Shown here: positions 7,366-14,908 of the stretch, in pieces
Layout of the letters: every line of letters begins with the position of its first letter
Position numbering within the stretch: position 1 is the stretch's first letter
NCBI GenBank assembly: GCA_023393485.1
Contig: JAEWLD010000310.1
Span: 1-18,963, forward strand
Origin: Bacteroidota bacterium
GTDB lineage: Bacteria; Bacteroidota; Bacteroidia; Flavobacteriales; Flavobacteriaceae
Direction of reading: 5' to 3'
Length of the DNA stretch: 18,963 nucleotides
Position numbers and translations under genes: made by a program
Notes under the pieces: generated by a model
What the model was told of the DNA's origin: nothing
What the model saw: the letters and a program-made list of their open reading frames with translations, nothing else
Databases searched by the model: none

Positions 7366-8531
7366 TACAAATTTACAGTGACCGATTTTGCCGCGATTAC
7401 GGCTTTTTCAACAATTTCTTCAACCGACGAGTTCAAATCGCCTTTCACAAGGGCGACGCCCATCCGCCGGTATGGCCTCGAAGTCGGTTTTCCAAAGATA
7501 CGGAAATCGGCGTCGGGCAATGCCGCAATTTTATCGAGTCCTGAATACGTTGGATGCTGCGATGAGCCCGGTGCCAGAATTACCGCACTCGCGCCGACTT
7601 TTTCAAGTTTGATTTCCGCAATCGGCAAACCGAGTATGGCCCGAAGATGCAATTCAAATTCATTGAAGTTCTGCGTGCCGGCCAAGGTCACCATCCCGGT
7701 GTCATGCGGACGCGGCGAGAGTTCCGAAAAATAAACGCCGTCGTCGGCTAAAAAGAATTCAACGCCGAACAGGCCTGCGCCACCAAGTGATTCAGTGACT
7801 TTTTTCGCCATGCCCTGTGCCTCATGCAAATCTTTGTCTGAAACGTGCGCCGGCTGCCAGCTTTCCATATAGTCGCCGCGCTCCTGCCGGTGGCCGATAG
7901 GCGCACAGAACAGCGTCGGGCCATTGTTTTGCGTAACTGTCAATAGCGTGATTTCGGAGTTGAACTTGACAAACGCCTCGACAATGACTTCGACCACATC
8001 GCCGCGCGAACCTTCAACGGCGTAGTTCCAGGCTTTTTCAATATCGCTTTCGGTCTTGATTGTCGACTGTCCTTTACCCGAGGAAGACATCAGTGGTTTG
8101 ACCACACACGGCATGCGGACTTCCGCAACTGCTTTTTGTAGTTCTTCTGATGTGGTCGCGTAGCGGTAATTTGCCGTTTTCAGGCCGAGTTGTTTCGCAG
8201 CCAAATCCCGGATTGCCTTCCGATTCATTGTAAAATTGGCAGCTTTGGCCGATGGCACGACTGTCATGCCTTGTTTTTCGTAATCGTAAAAGCGCTCGGT
8301 GCGGATGGCTTCGATTTCGGGAACGATATAATCTGGCTGATGCTTGGCGACAACGGCGTCGAGTTGCCTGCCGTCGAGCATATTGATGATTTCAAACCCG
8401 TGTGCGACCTGCATCGCCGGAGCATTTTCATAACTGTCGACCGCGATTACCGTTTGGCCGATGCGCTGCGCGGCAATAGTGAACTCTTTGCCGAGTTCGC
8501 CTGAGCCGAGTAGGAGAATTTTTTTGTTCAT
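7365..8531 (-). CDS. purT: Formate-dependent phosphoribosylglycinamide formyltransferase PurT
   Basis: PurT makes formyl-glycinamide ribonucleotide in purine synthesis from formate and ATP, bypassing the folate-dependent PurN. The 388 residues match the family (E. coli 392). Seen: the N-terminal GAR-binding loop [11 protein letters not shown] (6-16); [10 protein letters not shown] (70-79); the ATP-grasp lid [14 protein letters not shown] (143-156); [30 protein letters not shown]; and the metal and phosphate site [14 protein letters not shown] (269-282). It starts 33 bases after the stop of the large T9SS gene with no clear promoter or terminator in the gap. Its stop codon overlaps the start of the DUF6370-like gene by one base, an unusual partner for a purine enzyme. 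Confidence 0.96.
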   Translation of the reverse strand: MNKKILLLGSGELGKEFTIAAQRIGQTVIAVDSYENAPAMQVAHGFEIINMLDGRQLDAVVAKHQPDYIVPEIEAIRTERFYDYEKQGMTVVPSAKAANFTMNRKAIRDLAAKQLGLKTANYRYATTSEELQKAVAEVRMPCVVKPLMSSSGKGQSTIKTESDIEKAWNYAVEGSRGDVVEVIVEAFVKFNSEITLLTVTQNNGPTLFCAPIGHRQERGDYMESWQPAHVSDKDLHEAQGMAKKVTESLGGAGLFGVEFFLADDGVYFSELSPRPHDTGMVTLAGTQNFNEFELHLRAILGLPIAEIKLEKVGASAVILAPGSSQHPTYSGLDKIAALPDADFRIFGKPTSRPYRRMGVALVKGDLNSSVEEIVEKAVIAAKSVTVNL

Positions 8532-8564
8532 TGTGATAAAGGGCGCGGCCTAAGGCAGAAGGTG

Positions 8565-10568
8565 TTATGACTTGATTAGTTTTCTGAACGTACTGCCTGA
8601 TTGGGTCGTTATTGAAATAATATAGGTTCCTGACTGAAGGTCGCCAACCGAGATTTGCCGGTTCGATGCCGGTTCGATGACCGTTTCAAGCAATTGGCCG
8701 AGTTGATTGAATATTTTCACGGATTTTATCGGTTCGCCGGCTTGTATCGCGAAACTTTCGCCTGCCGGATTTGGGTAAAGTCTCAGGCGCTCGAGGTTGT
8801 AACCCGGAATACCGAGTTGCTGAACGACGGTTGTTGTGGCAGTATTGGTGATAATCGGAAAATTGTAATCGAAAAAAATCTTTGCGCTGTTTTGGATCAC
8901 GCTGCCCAAACCAACCGACGGTGCGGGTTTCACCTTATAACTGACGTAGCCGTGGCTGCCGGGTTCATCAATTGATGCTGCCGGAAGGTTGATCCCTTCG
9001 TGAAAAAACTGAAGTTTATTGCCTTCGCGGGTGACGTGCATCGGGTGGCTTGACGAAATGACTTCAACTGTTGACGGGTCAAGTGAGGACTGTAAAACGT
9101 CGTCGATTACCACATTTGTCGCGGCGGCGGTTCCGGTGTTTTGAAAACGAATTGTGTAATGGAGATAATCGTCAAGGTATGAGAGCGGAATTTGATTTCC
9201 TTCCGCAACTTGTTTGTCATTTGGATCGTAAGAACCGACAACTGTCTGGTTAAGGATTCGGGAATTGTTTTGAGGCGTTTCATCGGTAACTGTGGTCGAT
9301 GCAACAGATGAAAAGTGAAGTACATCGCCAATGTTCACCGGCGGGTTTTCCATCGGCGAATTTACATTCAGCACAACGAAAAAGGCAGATTTTGCAAGCG
9401 GTGCGATATCGTTGAATGGCCAATTGACTGAACCGGTCGAAGCTGTTCCGGCTGGGCTGGACGACACATAATCCAATACGCTATCATTGAAATTAAATAC
9501 GAGCGAGCCGGACATCGGCTGTGTTCCTTTGTTGTAAACTTCAATTTTATAGATGGCGTCAAAGCCAGGCCGCGCCGGGCCTGTCGGAATAATCGAGACT
9601 TCAACATCCGGATGAACACCATTGGGACTGATGCAAAAATCAACGTCCAACGGCTCGCCGAAGCCAACAAACGTGTGGTTGAATGACGGCGGCGCCACAA
9701 TATAATACGGATTTTGGAAATTTGGTGTAATCACAACATTTCCTTCGCCCATGTAATACAGGTATTCGCCGTCAGGCTCGGAGAAAAGCGAGTTTTGCGT
9801 GGTTCCTTCGGTGGCACTTATAGAAATAAATCCGGCTGGAATCGCAGCCGATCCGCAATCAAAAGTTATATTTCCGGAAATGACGTTGTAATCGCCGGCG
9901 GGCGCAAACGAACAATAATTGTTTACGACGCCCCATGGCATTGGTGTGTATCCGCTGCCTGGCTCAAAATCAAACTCGTCGCAACAAAGATGTTTAAAGT
10001 GACTTTGCAACGGCTGCCAGAACCAGCAGCCGTCGTCGGGGCCATAGCCGCAAGTATTCGGGTAACCGTTCTTGCAGTTGAGATATTCTAATGAATTGCA
10101 ATTGTCGACATTCAGATATTGTACTTTGGTCGCGCTCAAATCGATTGTGACAAGCGGATTGAAGCCGGCGTTAAAGTCAATTAATTCCACCAATTGTGAA
10201 AAGTCGAACGCCGCCAAGTTCATAGTGCCGAAATGCAATTGCCTGAGCCAAGTAAGATTTTCCAGTATACTGATATTTTCCGCGCTGTTTAGCGTTGAGC
10301 CGGTATACAAGCCATAAAGGTTTCCGAAAGCCTGAATTCCTTCTATCGAATTGGTGACCTCCGCTGGTAGAGCCAACGAGTAAACGGCAAGCGCTTCAGA
10401 GACCTGAATTTCCCCGTCGTCATTGGCATCAACGTCTACCATCGGCCCAAACTCAACTAACCGTGCGCAATTGCTATTCACTAATGTATTTTTAAAGCCC
10501 GCGTCGGGAATGTTCACAATTTGCGCATGGGAAATGCAACCTAATAAAAGAATGTATAAGTGCTTCAT
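8565..10568 (-). CDS. Large T9SS-secreted protein: LRR-like N-terminus, DUF7619-like repeat domain, C-terminal sorting domain
   Basis: The frame is open from 10616, but Met at 10568 begins a typical signal peptide (MKHLYILLLGCISHA before Gln), so 667 residues is preferred. The mature protein starts with IPDAGFKNTLVN and an acidic DVDANDDGEIQVSEAL, the usual lead-in of flavobacterial internalin-like leucine-rich proteins. LRR-like units follow (about 75-165), then a Cys-rich patch (Cys165, 173, 181, 195, 196, 219). A DUF11/DUF7619-like region (about 320-585) contains GSYDPNDKQV, DDYLHYTIRFQNTGTAAATNVVIDD and NSAKIFFDYNFPI. The last 75 residues, from LYPNPAGESFAI to TFRKLIKS, are a T9SS type A sorting domain. 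It is therefore exported to the cell surface or medium; adhesion or binding is a guess from the LRR-like part. Confidence 0.88.
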   Translation of the reverse strand: MKHLYILLLGCISHAQIVNIPDAGFKNTLVNSNCARLVEFGPMVDVDANDDGEIQVSEALAVYSLALPAEVTNSIEGIQAFGNLYGLYTGSTLNSAENISILENLTWLRQLHFGTMNLAAFDFSQLVELIDFNAGFNPLVTIDLSATKVQYLNVDNCNSLEYLNCKNGYPNTCGYGPDDGCWFWQPLQSHFKHLCCDEFDFEPGSGYTPMPWGVVNNYCSFAPAGDYNVISGNITFDCGSAAIPAGFISISATEGTTQNSLFSEPDGEYLYYMGEGNVVITPNFQNPYYIVAPPSFNHTFVGFGEPLDVDFCISPNGVHPDVEVSIIPTGPARPGFDAIYKIEVYNKGTQPMSGSLVFNFNDSVLDYVSSSPAGTASTGSVNWPFNDIAPLAKSAFFVVLNVNSPMENPPVNIGDVLHFSSVASTTVTDETPQNNSRILNQTVVGSYDPNDKQVAEGNQIPLSYLDDYLHYTIRFQNTGTAAATNVVIDDVLQSSLDPSTVEVISSSHPMHVTREGNKLQFFHEGINLPAASIDEPGSHGYVSYKVKPAPSVGLGSVIQNSAKIFFDYNFPIITNTATTTVVQQLGIPGYNLERLRLYPNPAGESFAIQAGEPIKSVKIFNQLGQLLETVIEPASNRQISVGDLQSGTYIISITTQSGSTFRKLIKS

Positions 10569-10612
10569 TTTAGTGGAATTAGACACTAAAGAAAAGGAAT
10601 TTGCATCAAAAA

Positions 10613-10644
10613 ACAAATAAAAAAACCCCGGAGATTTCCGGGGC
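10613..10644 (-). terminator. Intrinsic terminator of the desaturase-aminotransferase operon
   Basis: CCCCGGA (10626-10632) pairs with TCCGGGG (10637-10643) around a 4-base loop. Read on the minus strand the stem is followed by a run of seven or more T's, a few bases past the aminotransferase stop. It separates that operon from the T9SS gene. Confidence 0.85.
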
Positions 10645-10650
10645 TTGATT

Positions 10651-11838
10651 TTATGCCAGTGCTTCCTTGATTCTTCTAATGGCTTCGGTCAGCAAATCTT
10701 CACTCGTCGCGTAAGACAGGCGCAGGCAGTTCGCATTTCCGAACGCTTCGCCGGTAACCGTTGCCACGTTGGCTTCAGACAACAAATACATCGCAAGGTC
10801 GTCGGCGGTATTGATGGTTTTGCCGCGCAACGTTTTGCCGAAGAACGATGACACGTCAGGAAAAACGTAAAAAGCGCCTTCGGGAACGTTGAGCTTGATG
10901 CCCGGAATTTCGCGCATCAGCCGAACAACCAAATCACGGCGGCCGTGGAAAGCTTTGACCATGTCATTTAAAACCGACGGATCGGCGTCGACCGCGGCAA
11001 TCGTCGCGCGCTGTGCAATAGAATTCGCGCCGCTGGTGACCTGGCCCTGGATTTTCGTACAGGCTTTGGCGATGAACTCAGGTGCGCCGATGTAACCGAT
11101 TCGCCAACCGGTCATTGCAAAGGCTTTTGCAACGCCGTTGACCGTAACCGTTCGGTCAAACAATCCCGGAATCGACGCAATGCTGCAAAACGTTCCCGAG
11201 AAGTTGATATGCTCGTAAATTTCGTCGGCGACGATGAAAATGTCAGGGTATTTGTCAAGCACTTTTCCGAGCGCGGTCATTTCTTCGCGATTGTAAACAG
11301 AACCGCTCGGGTTGCACGGTGACGAAAACCACATCATTTTGGTTTTTGGCGTAATCGCGTTTTCGAGTTGTTCGGGCGTAATCTTGAAGTCCGACTCGAC
11401 CGAAGTTTCAACCACGACCGGAACGCCGCCTGAAAGTTTGATGATTTCGTAATAGCTGACCCAATACGGCGCCGGCAAAATCACTTCGTCGCCTTGGTTG
11501 AGCATGACTTGCGCCACGTTGTAAAGCGATTGTTTTGCACCGGTGGACACAACGATGTTTGCCGGTGTATAATCGAGGTTATTGTCGCGTTTGAATTTGC
11601 GGCAAATGGCTTCGCGGAGTTCGGGATAGCCGTCAACAGGAGTGTACGTGCTGTAATTCTCGTCGATGGCTTTTTTAGCGGCTTCCTTGACAAAATCGGG
11701 CGTATTGAAATCAGGTTCGCCGAGGCTTAAGCTGATGATGTCTTTTCCCTGCGCTTTGAGTTCGCGGGCCAAAGCGGCCATGGCAAGGGTTTGGGAAGTC
11801 GATAAATTATTGATCCTGTCTGATAACAGATGATTCAT
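10651..11838 (-). CDS. Class I PLP-dependent aminotransferase (aspartate aminotransferase type)
   Basis: A 395-residue fold-type I aminotransferase of the Igamma aspartate aminotransferase subgroup (as in Thermus and Bacillus AspB), which moves amino groups between aspartate or similar amino acids and 2-oxoglutarate. Seen: SLSLGEPDFNTP (37-47); YTPVDGYPELREAI (65-78); STGAKQSLYN (98-107) for PLP phosphate; PAPYWVSY (122-129); NPSG (176-179) with the conserved Asn; VADEIYEH with Asp205 and Tyr208; VAKAFAMTGWRIGY with the Schiff-base Lys238 and Arg246; and LRLSYATS with the substrate-carboxylate Arg373. Only 11 bases separate it from the desaturase upstream, so they share a transcript. Exact amino-acid preference (Asp, aromatic or other) cannot be told. 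Confidence 0.92.
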   Translation of the reverse strand: MNHLLSDRINNLSTSQTLAMAALARELKAQGKDIISLSLGEPDFNTPDFVKEAAKKAIDENYSTYTPVDGYPELREAICRKFKRDNNLDYTPANIVVSTGAKQSLYNVAQVMLNQGDEVILPAPYWVSYYEIIKLSGGVPVVVETSVESDFKITPEQLENAITPKTKMMWFSSPCNPSGSVYNREEMTALGKVLDKYPDIFIVADEIYEHINFSGTFCSIASIPGLFDRTVTVNGVAKAFAMTGWRIGYIGAPEFIAKACTKIQGQVTSGANSIAQRATIAAVDADPSVLNDMVKAFHGRRDLVVRLMREIPGIKLNVPEGAFYVFPDVSSFFGKTLRGKTINTADDLAMYLLSEANVATVTGEAFGNANCLRLSYATSEDLLTEAIRRIKEALA

Positions 11839-11849
11839 TTTGCTTTGGT

Positions 11850-12947
11850 TTATGCAGTGAGCGACGGTTTCATACCGAGCTCTTTAAGGTGTTTGAAATG
11901 GGCGATGACCGCGCTGCGCATGGTTTTGAATTCATGGTAAGGCAGGTTGCATTCTTTGGCGGTCTGCTTGACGATATCGGCGATTTTTCCGTAATGGACA
12001 TGACTGATGTGGGGGAACAAATGGTGCTCGACCTGATGATTCAGGCCGCCGGTAAACCAATTGACAATTTTATTTTTAGGGGCGAAGTTGGCCGTTGTAT
12101 AAAGCTGATGGATTGCCCAGGTGTTATCGATTTCACCATTTTCATCGGGAACCGGATTGGTCGTTTGGTCAACGACGTGCGCCAATTGGAAAACGATGCT
12201 CAAAATTAGTCCGGCGGTATAATGCATGACGAAAAACCCGACAAGTACTTTCCACCACGTAACGCCGACAATGATCGGCAAAACAATCCAAATCGCGACA
12301 TAAATCAGCTTGGTGATGATCAAAGTCGTCCACAGGATTTTTGGCGATTTTGCTTCGCCATAAGACAATTTGCGCTTGAGGTAATTGCGCATTTGGCGGA
12401 AATCGGTCGTGATAGCCCAGTTGAAAGTCAGCAATCCGTAAAGGAAAACCGAATAATAATGCTGGAATTTGTGAAAGCGTTTCCACTCGGCTTCTTTGGT
12501 GAAACGGATGATTTTTCCTGCATCGAGGTCTTCATCGTGGCCGTGGATATTCGTATAAGTATGATGCAAAACGTTGTGCTGAACCTGCCAATTGTAGACA
12601 TTTCCCGCCAAAACGTAAATCGTGCCACCCATGAATTTGTTGAGCCACGGCTTGGTCGAATATGAACCGTGATTGCCGTCGTGCATGACGTTCATTCCGA
12701 TTCCGGCCATGCCGACTCCCATCAGGATGTTAAGCAGAAGCTGAAGCCAAAAAGGCATATCGAGCGTTAAAATCAGGAAGTAAGGTGAAAGAAATGCCGA
12801 GAAAAGGATAACTGTCTTAAGATGGATTTTCCAATTGCCCGTTTTCTTGATATTGTTGTCCTTGAAATAAGCGTTGACACGCGAATTGAGCGTCCTGAAG
12901 AATTTCAGGCTGTCTTGCTTTGAAAAAGTAGGGATCGTGGTAGCCAT
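11850..12947 (-). CDS. Membrane acyl-lipid/acyl-CoA fatty acid desaturase (front-end type)
   Basis: An integral-membrane di-iron desaturase that introduces a double bond into acyl chains, probably to adjust membrane fluidity. The 365 residues have three histidine boxes: HDGNHG (His89, His93), HNVLHH (His124, 128, 129) and HQVEHH (Gln305, His308, His309); the glutamine at the start of the last box, within GGLNHQVEHHLFPH, is characteristic of front-end (delta-5/6-like) desaturases. Hydrophobic segments lie near 45-62, 66-86, 207-229 and 233-255. There is no fused cytochrome b5 domain, so an external electron donor is needed. It leads an operon with the aminotransferase 11 bases downstream and has a good upstream -7 box. 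Regiospecificity is not shown by sequence. Confidence 0.92.
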   Translation of the reverse strand: MATTIPTFSKQDSLKFFRTLNSRVNAYFKDNNIKKTGNWKIHLKTVILFSAFLSPYFLILTLDMPFWLQLLLNILMGVGMAGIGMNVMHDGNHGSYSTKPWLNKFMGGTIYVLAGNVYNWQVQHNVLHHTYTNIHGHDEDLDAGKIIRFTKEAEWKRFHKFQHYYSVFLYGLLTFNWAITTDFRQMRNYLKRKLSYGEAKSPKILWTTLIITKLIYVAIWIVLPIIVGVTWWKVLVGFFVMHYTAGLILSIVFQLAHVVDQTTNPVPDENGEIDNTWAIHQLYTTANFAPKNKIVNWFTGGLNHQVEHHLFPHISHVHYGKIADIVKQTAKECNLPYHEFKTMRSAVIAHFKHLKELGMKPSLTA

Positions 12948-12966
12948 AGGTTAAAAAAATTCTGTC

Positions 12967-12974
12967 CAAAGGTA
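12967..12974 (-). promoter_or_regulatory. Predicted -7 box of the desaturase promoter
   Basis: Reads TACCTTTG on the minus strand, matching TAnnTTTG; a TTTT-rich -33 region lies about 17-19 bases upstream. The leader to the ATG at 12947 would be about 13 bases. Confidence 0.5.
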
Positions 12975-13031
12975 AATATTTATTACCTATCTAAAAGCCA
13001 ATGTTTTCAAAATGTTTCAACAGGAAAGTGT

Positions 13032-13039
13032 TACTTTTG
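13032..13039 (+). promoter_or_regulatory. Predicted -7 box of the rsmG promoter
   Basis: TACTTTTG matches TAnnTTTG. The -33 partner is weak (TTTC/TTTT runs at 13004-13018). The leader to rsmG would be about 38 bases and contains the heptamer array at 13055-13082. Confidence 0.5.
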
Positions 13040-13054
13040 CGTGAAAATCCGAGC

Positions 13055-13082
13055 TTTAAGCCTTAAGCTTTAAGCAGTAAGC
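13055..13082 (+). repeat. Four tandem heptamers (nnTAAGC) in the rsmG leader
   Basis: The units TTTAAGC, CTTAAGC, TTTAAGC and AGTAAGC follow each other with an exact 7-base period and end two bases before the rsmG ATG, where a ribosome-binding site would lie. The sequence also has partial dyad symmetry (GCTTTAAGC). Change in copy number could alter leader length and expression, which is inference. Confidence 0.7.
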
Positions 13083-13083
13083 C

Positions 13084-13713
13084 ATGGAACAATTGCTGAC
13101 CTATTTTCCCGACCTGACTGAAATCCAAAGAGCGCAATTTGCCAAATTATCAGATCTATATCAGGACTGGAATGCGAAAATCAATGTGATATCGAGAAAA
13201 GACATCGACGAACTGTATACGCGCCACGTCTTACATTCGCTCGCGATTGCCAAAGTCCAGCCGTTCGCAGCCGGCACGTTTGTTTTGGACGTTGGCACCG
13301 GCGGCGGTTTTCCCGGAATTCCGCTGGCGATTATGTTTCCTGAAACCCGATTTTACCTGATTGATGTCATCGGCAAGAAAATTACCGTCGTTAAAGCCGT
13401 CGCCGAGGCACTTGGCCTGAAAAACGTCAAGGCCGAGCAAATCCGCGCCGAAAACGTCAAAGGCGATTTTGATTTCATCGTCAGCCGCGCGGTAACCAAT
13501 ATGCCGGATTTTGTGTCCTGGGTAAAAGACAAGGTCAAGAAACAGCCAAAACACGATCTCAAAAACGGTATTCTTTACCTTAAGGGCGGCGATTTGACCG
13601 ACGAATTGAAGGAGTTTCCACAGGCAAAACAGTATAACATTTCGGATTTTTTCGCCGATGATTTCTTCGAAACAAAAAAAGTCGTGCATCTGCCGCTGAA
13701 ATTCAAGCCATAA
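13084..13713 (+). CDS. rsmG: 16S rRNA (guanine-527-N7)-methyltransferase RsmG (GidB)
   Basis: RsmG methylates N7 of G527 in 16S rRNA using S-adenosylmethionine; its loss gives low-level streptomycin resistance in other bacteria. The 209 residues match the family (E. coli 207). Seen: the N-terminal WNAKINVISRKD (29-40) and LYTRHVLHSLAIA (44-56); the SAM-binding LDVGTGGGFPGIPLAI (68-83); LIDVIGKKI (92-100) as the acidic motif binding ribose; and VSRAV (133-137) with the conserved Arg. It stands alone with its own promoter and faces a T9SS gene across a terminator-like hairpin. Confidence 0.96.
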   Translation: MEQLLTYFPDLTEIQRAQFAKLSDLYQDWNAKINVISRKDIDELYTRHVLHSLAIAKVQPFAAGTFVLDVGTGGGFPGIPLAIMFPETRFYLIDVIGKKITVVKAVAEALGLKNVKAEQIRAENVKGDFDFIVSRAVTNMPDFVSWVKDKVKKQPKHDLKNGILYLKGGDLTDELKEFPQAKQYNISDFFADDFFETKKVVHLPLKFKP

Positions 13714-13740
13714 AAAAAGCCCCGGCATGCGGGACTTCAT
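13714..13740. terminator. Terminator-like hairpin between rsmG and the T9SS gene
   Basis: AAGCCCCG (13717-13724) pairs with CGGGACTT (13730-13737) with one C-A mismatch and a 5-base loop. On the minus strand it runs into a T-run (plus-strand A's at 13712-13718), so it should end the T9SS transcript; on the plus strand the following CATTTTA is a weaker stop for rsmG. Confidence 0.65.
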
Positions 13741-13761
13741 TTTAAAATTCCAGCTGCGGCG

Positions 13762-14796
13762 TTATTGCTTGACGATCTTTTTAATCAGGCTGCCGCTATC
13801 GGTTGCCACGCGGGCAAAATAGACGCCGCTGGCAAGCGATGAGATGTCAATTGTATTTGCGCCCGAATTGTGCATCACAATCCTTCCGTTCATATCGGTA
13901 ATTGCGATTGATTGAACGGCGATGTCGTCGCCGGTAACTGTAATTACGCCGCTTGTTGGGTTCGGTACGATCGAAATATTCCTTTGACTGACTTCAGGCG
14001 TAGCCAATAGTGCGTAGGCTGCAACTTCCATCATCGTCTGTTCTTCATCGATTGAAAGCAATGGGATATTGAAATTCGAAACCGTGCTGGTAAAAAACGG
14101 ATAGAGATCGCCTTGCCTGTAATAGTGATAATTGGTAAAAGTAGTACTGCCAACGACGCCAAACGGCGGAGATGAAAGCGTCAATGTCTGGACGATTTTT
14201 AATCTGGTCACCGGATCTGATGTCGCGCCGACGCCACTTCCGAAATCGTTGAGGTTTAACGTTCCGTAAGCGTCGACAGTTCCGGTAATCGTACCTGCGA
14301 ATGTGCCGGTATAACCGTCGTAAAAGAATGTGCCGCCAACTGTTTCAGTATAAGTGTCGCCATATTCAAGGTTCATGTCAGTAGAAAAAGCGCCGTTGTC
14401 TGTATAGTGCAGCTGAAAATCGGCATTCTCGACCCCGGTAATTGCCCAACCGTTGAAAAAAGCGCGCGACAGCGTTGTCACATCGTTTATTGTCACGACA
14501 TTATCAACGACTCTTGTCGTTCCCGGATATTGTCCTGTTTCACCTGCGGTCGGCACTACGTTGTGATATTCTGATACGCCGATGAATGACAATTGGTCGA
14601 AATTCCAGGTCAAATCGGCACCCGCCGCCGATTGGTCAAGTGGTGCGACCGACGCAACCCGGGTATAACTGCGATGTCCGGTGCCGTCGGACGTTCCAAA
14701 ATCATCATTGACATACCCGTAAAATCCCGTTATCGGTTCCTGGGCCAAGCCTGTGCCTGCGATTGCCAAAAAGGCAAAGAGTAATTGTTTTTTCAT
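13762..14796 (-). CDS. T9SS-secreted protein of unknown function
   Basis: The frame is open from 14856, but Met at 14796 starts a clear signal peptide (MKKQLLFAFLAIAGTGLA before Gln), and a -7 box lies just upstream of it, inside the longer frame, so 344 residues is preferred. The last 75-80 residues form a T9SS type A sorting domain (ISIVPNPTSGVITVTG, ITDMNGRIV, ISSLASGVYFARVAT, LIKKIVKQ). The middle, about residues 20-260, is rich in Thr, Gly, Tyr and aromatic beta-strand patterns (ADLTWNFDQLSFIG, YGDTYTETVGGTFFYDGYTG) and almost free of Cys. I do not recognise a catalytic motif; similar uncharacterised secreted proteins are frequent in flavobacteria. It sits between convergent rsmG and the pruA terminator as a single-gene transcript. 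Confidence 0.85.
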   Translation of the reverse strand: MKKQLLFAFLAIAGTGLAQEPITGFYGYVNDDFGTSDGTGHRSYTRVASVAPLDQSAAGADLTWNFDQLSFIGVSEYHNVVPTAGETGQYPGTTRVVDNVVTINDVTTLSRAFFNGWAITGVENADFQLHYTDNGAFSTDMNLEYGDTYTETVGGTFFYDGYTGTFAGTITGTVDAYGTLNLNDFGSGVGATSDPVTRLKIVQTLTLSSPPFGVVGSTTFTNYHYYRQGDLYPFFTSTVSNFNIPLLSIDEEQTMMEVAAYALLATPEVSQRNISIVPNPTSGVITVTGDDIAVQSIAITDMNGRIVMHNSGANTIDISSLASGVYFARVATDSGSLIKKIVKQ

Positions 14797-14822
14797 GTTG
14801 GTTATTTGATGAGTTACACCAT

Positions 14823-14830
14823 CAAAGATA
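14823..14830 (-). promoter_or_regulatory. Predicted -7 box of the second T9SS gene
   Basis: Reads TATCTTTG on the minus strand, a full match to TAnnTTTG, with T-rich sequence 17-23 bases upstream as a possible -33. The transcript would start near 14816, about 20 bases before the ATG at 14796, which supports that start over the longer frame. Confidence 0.55.
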
Positions 14831-14854
14831 TGAAAACCAACACATAATGAAAAC

Positions 14855-14886
14855 AAAAATCCCCGGACGATTTAGCCGGGGATTTG
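14855..14886 (-). terminator. Intrinsic terminator of pruA
   Basis: AAATCCCCGG (14857-14866) pairs perfectly with CCGGGGATTT (14876-14885), with a 9-base loop; on the minus strand it leads into T-rich sequence. It lies about 23 bases past the pruA stop. Confidence 0.85.
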
Positions 14887-14908
14887 AAATTTATGCTTAG
14901 GTTAACAA

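Noticed and set aside
10533..10568. Possible lipobox (LLGC) in the leader of the large T9SS protein
   Set aside because: Cleavage there would leave a leader of only ten residues; the HA-Q site a few residues later is the normal T9SS cargo pattern.
10569..10616. N-terminal extension of 16 residues before the signal peptide of the large T9SS protein
   Set aside because: The signal peptide must be at the N-terminus; Met at 10568 starts it directly.
13055..13082. Heptamer array considered as CRISPR-like repeats
   Set aside because: Units are 7 bases with no spacers; it is a simple tandem repeat.
14797..14856. N-terminal extension of 20 residues before the signal peptide of the second T9SS protein
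   Set aside because: A -7 promoter box lies inside this stretch and the signal peptide starts at 14796.
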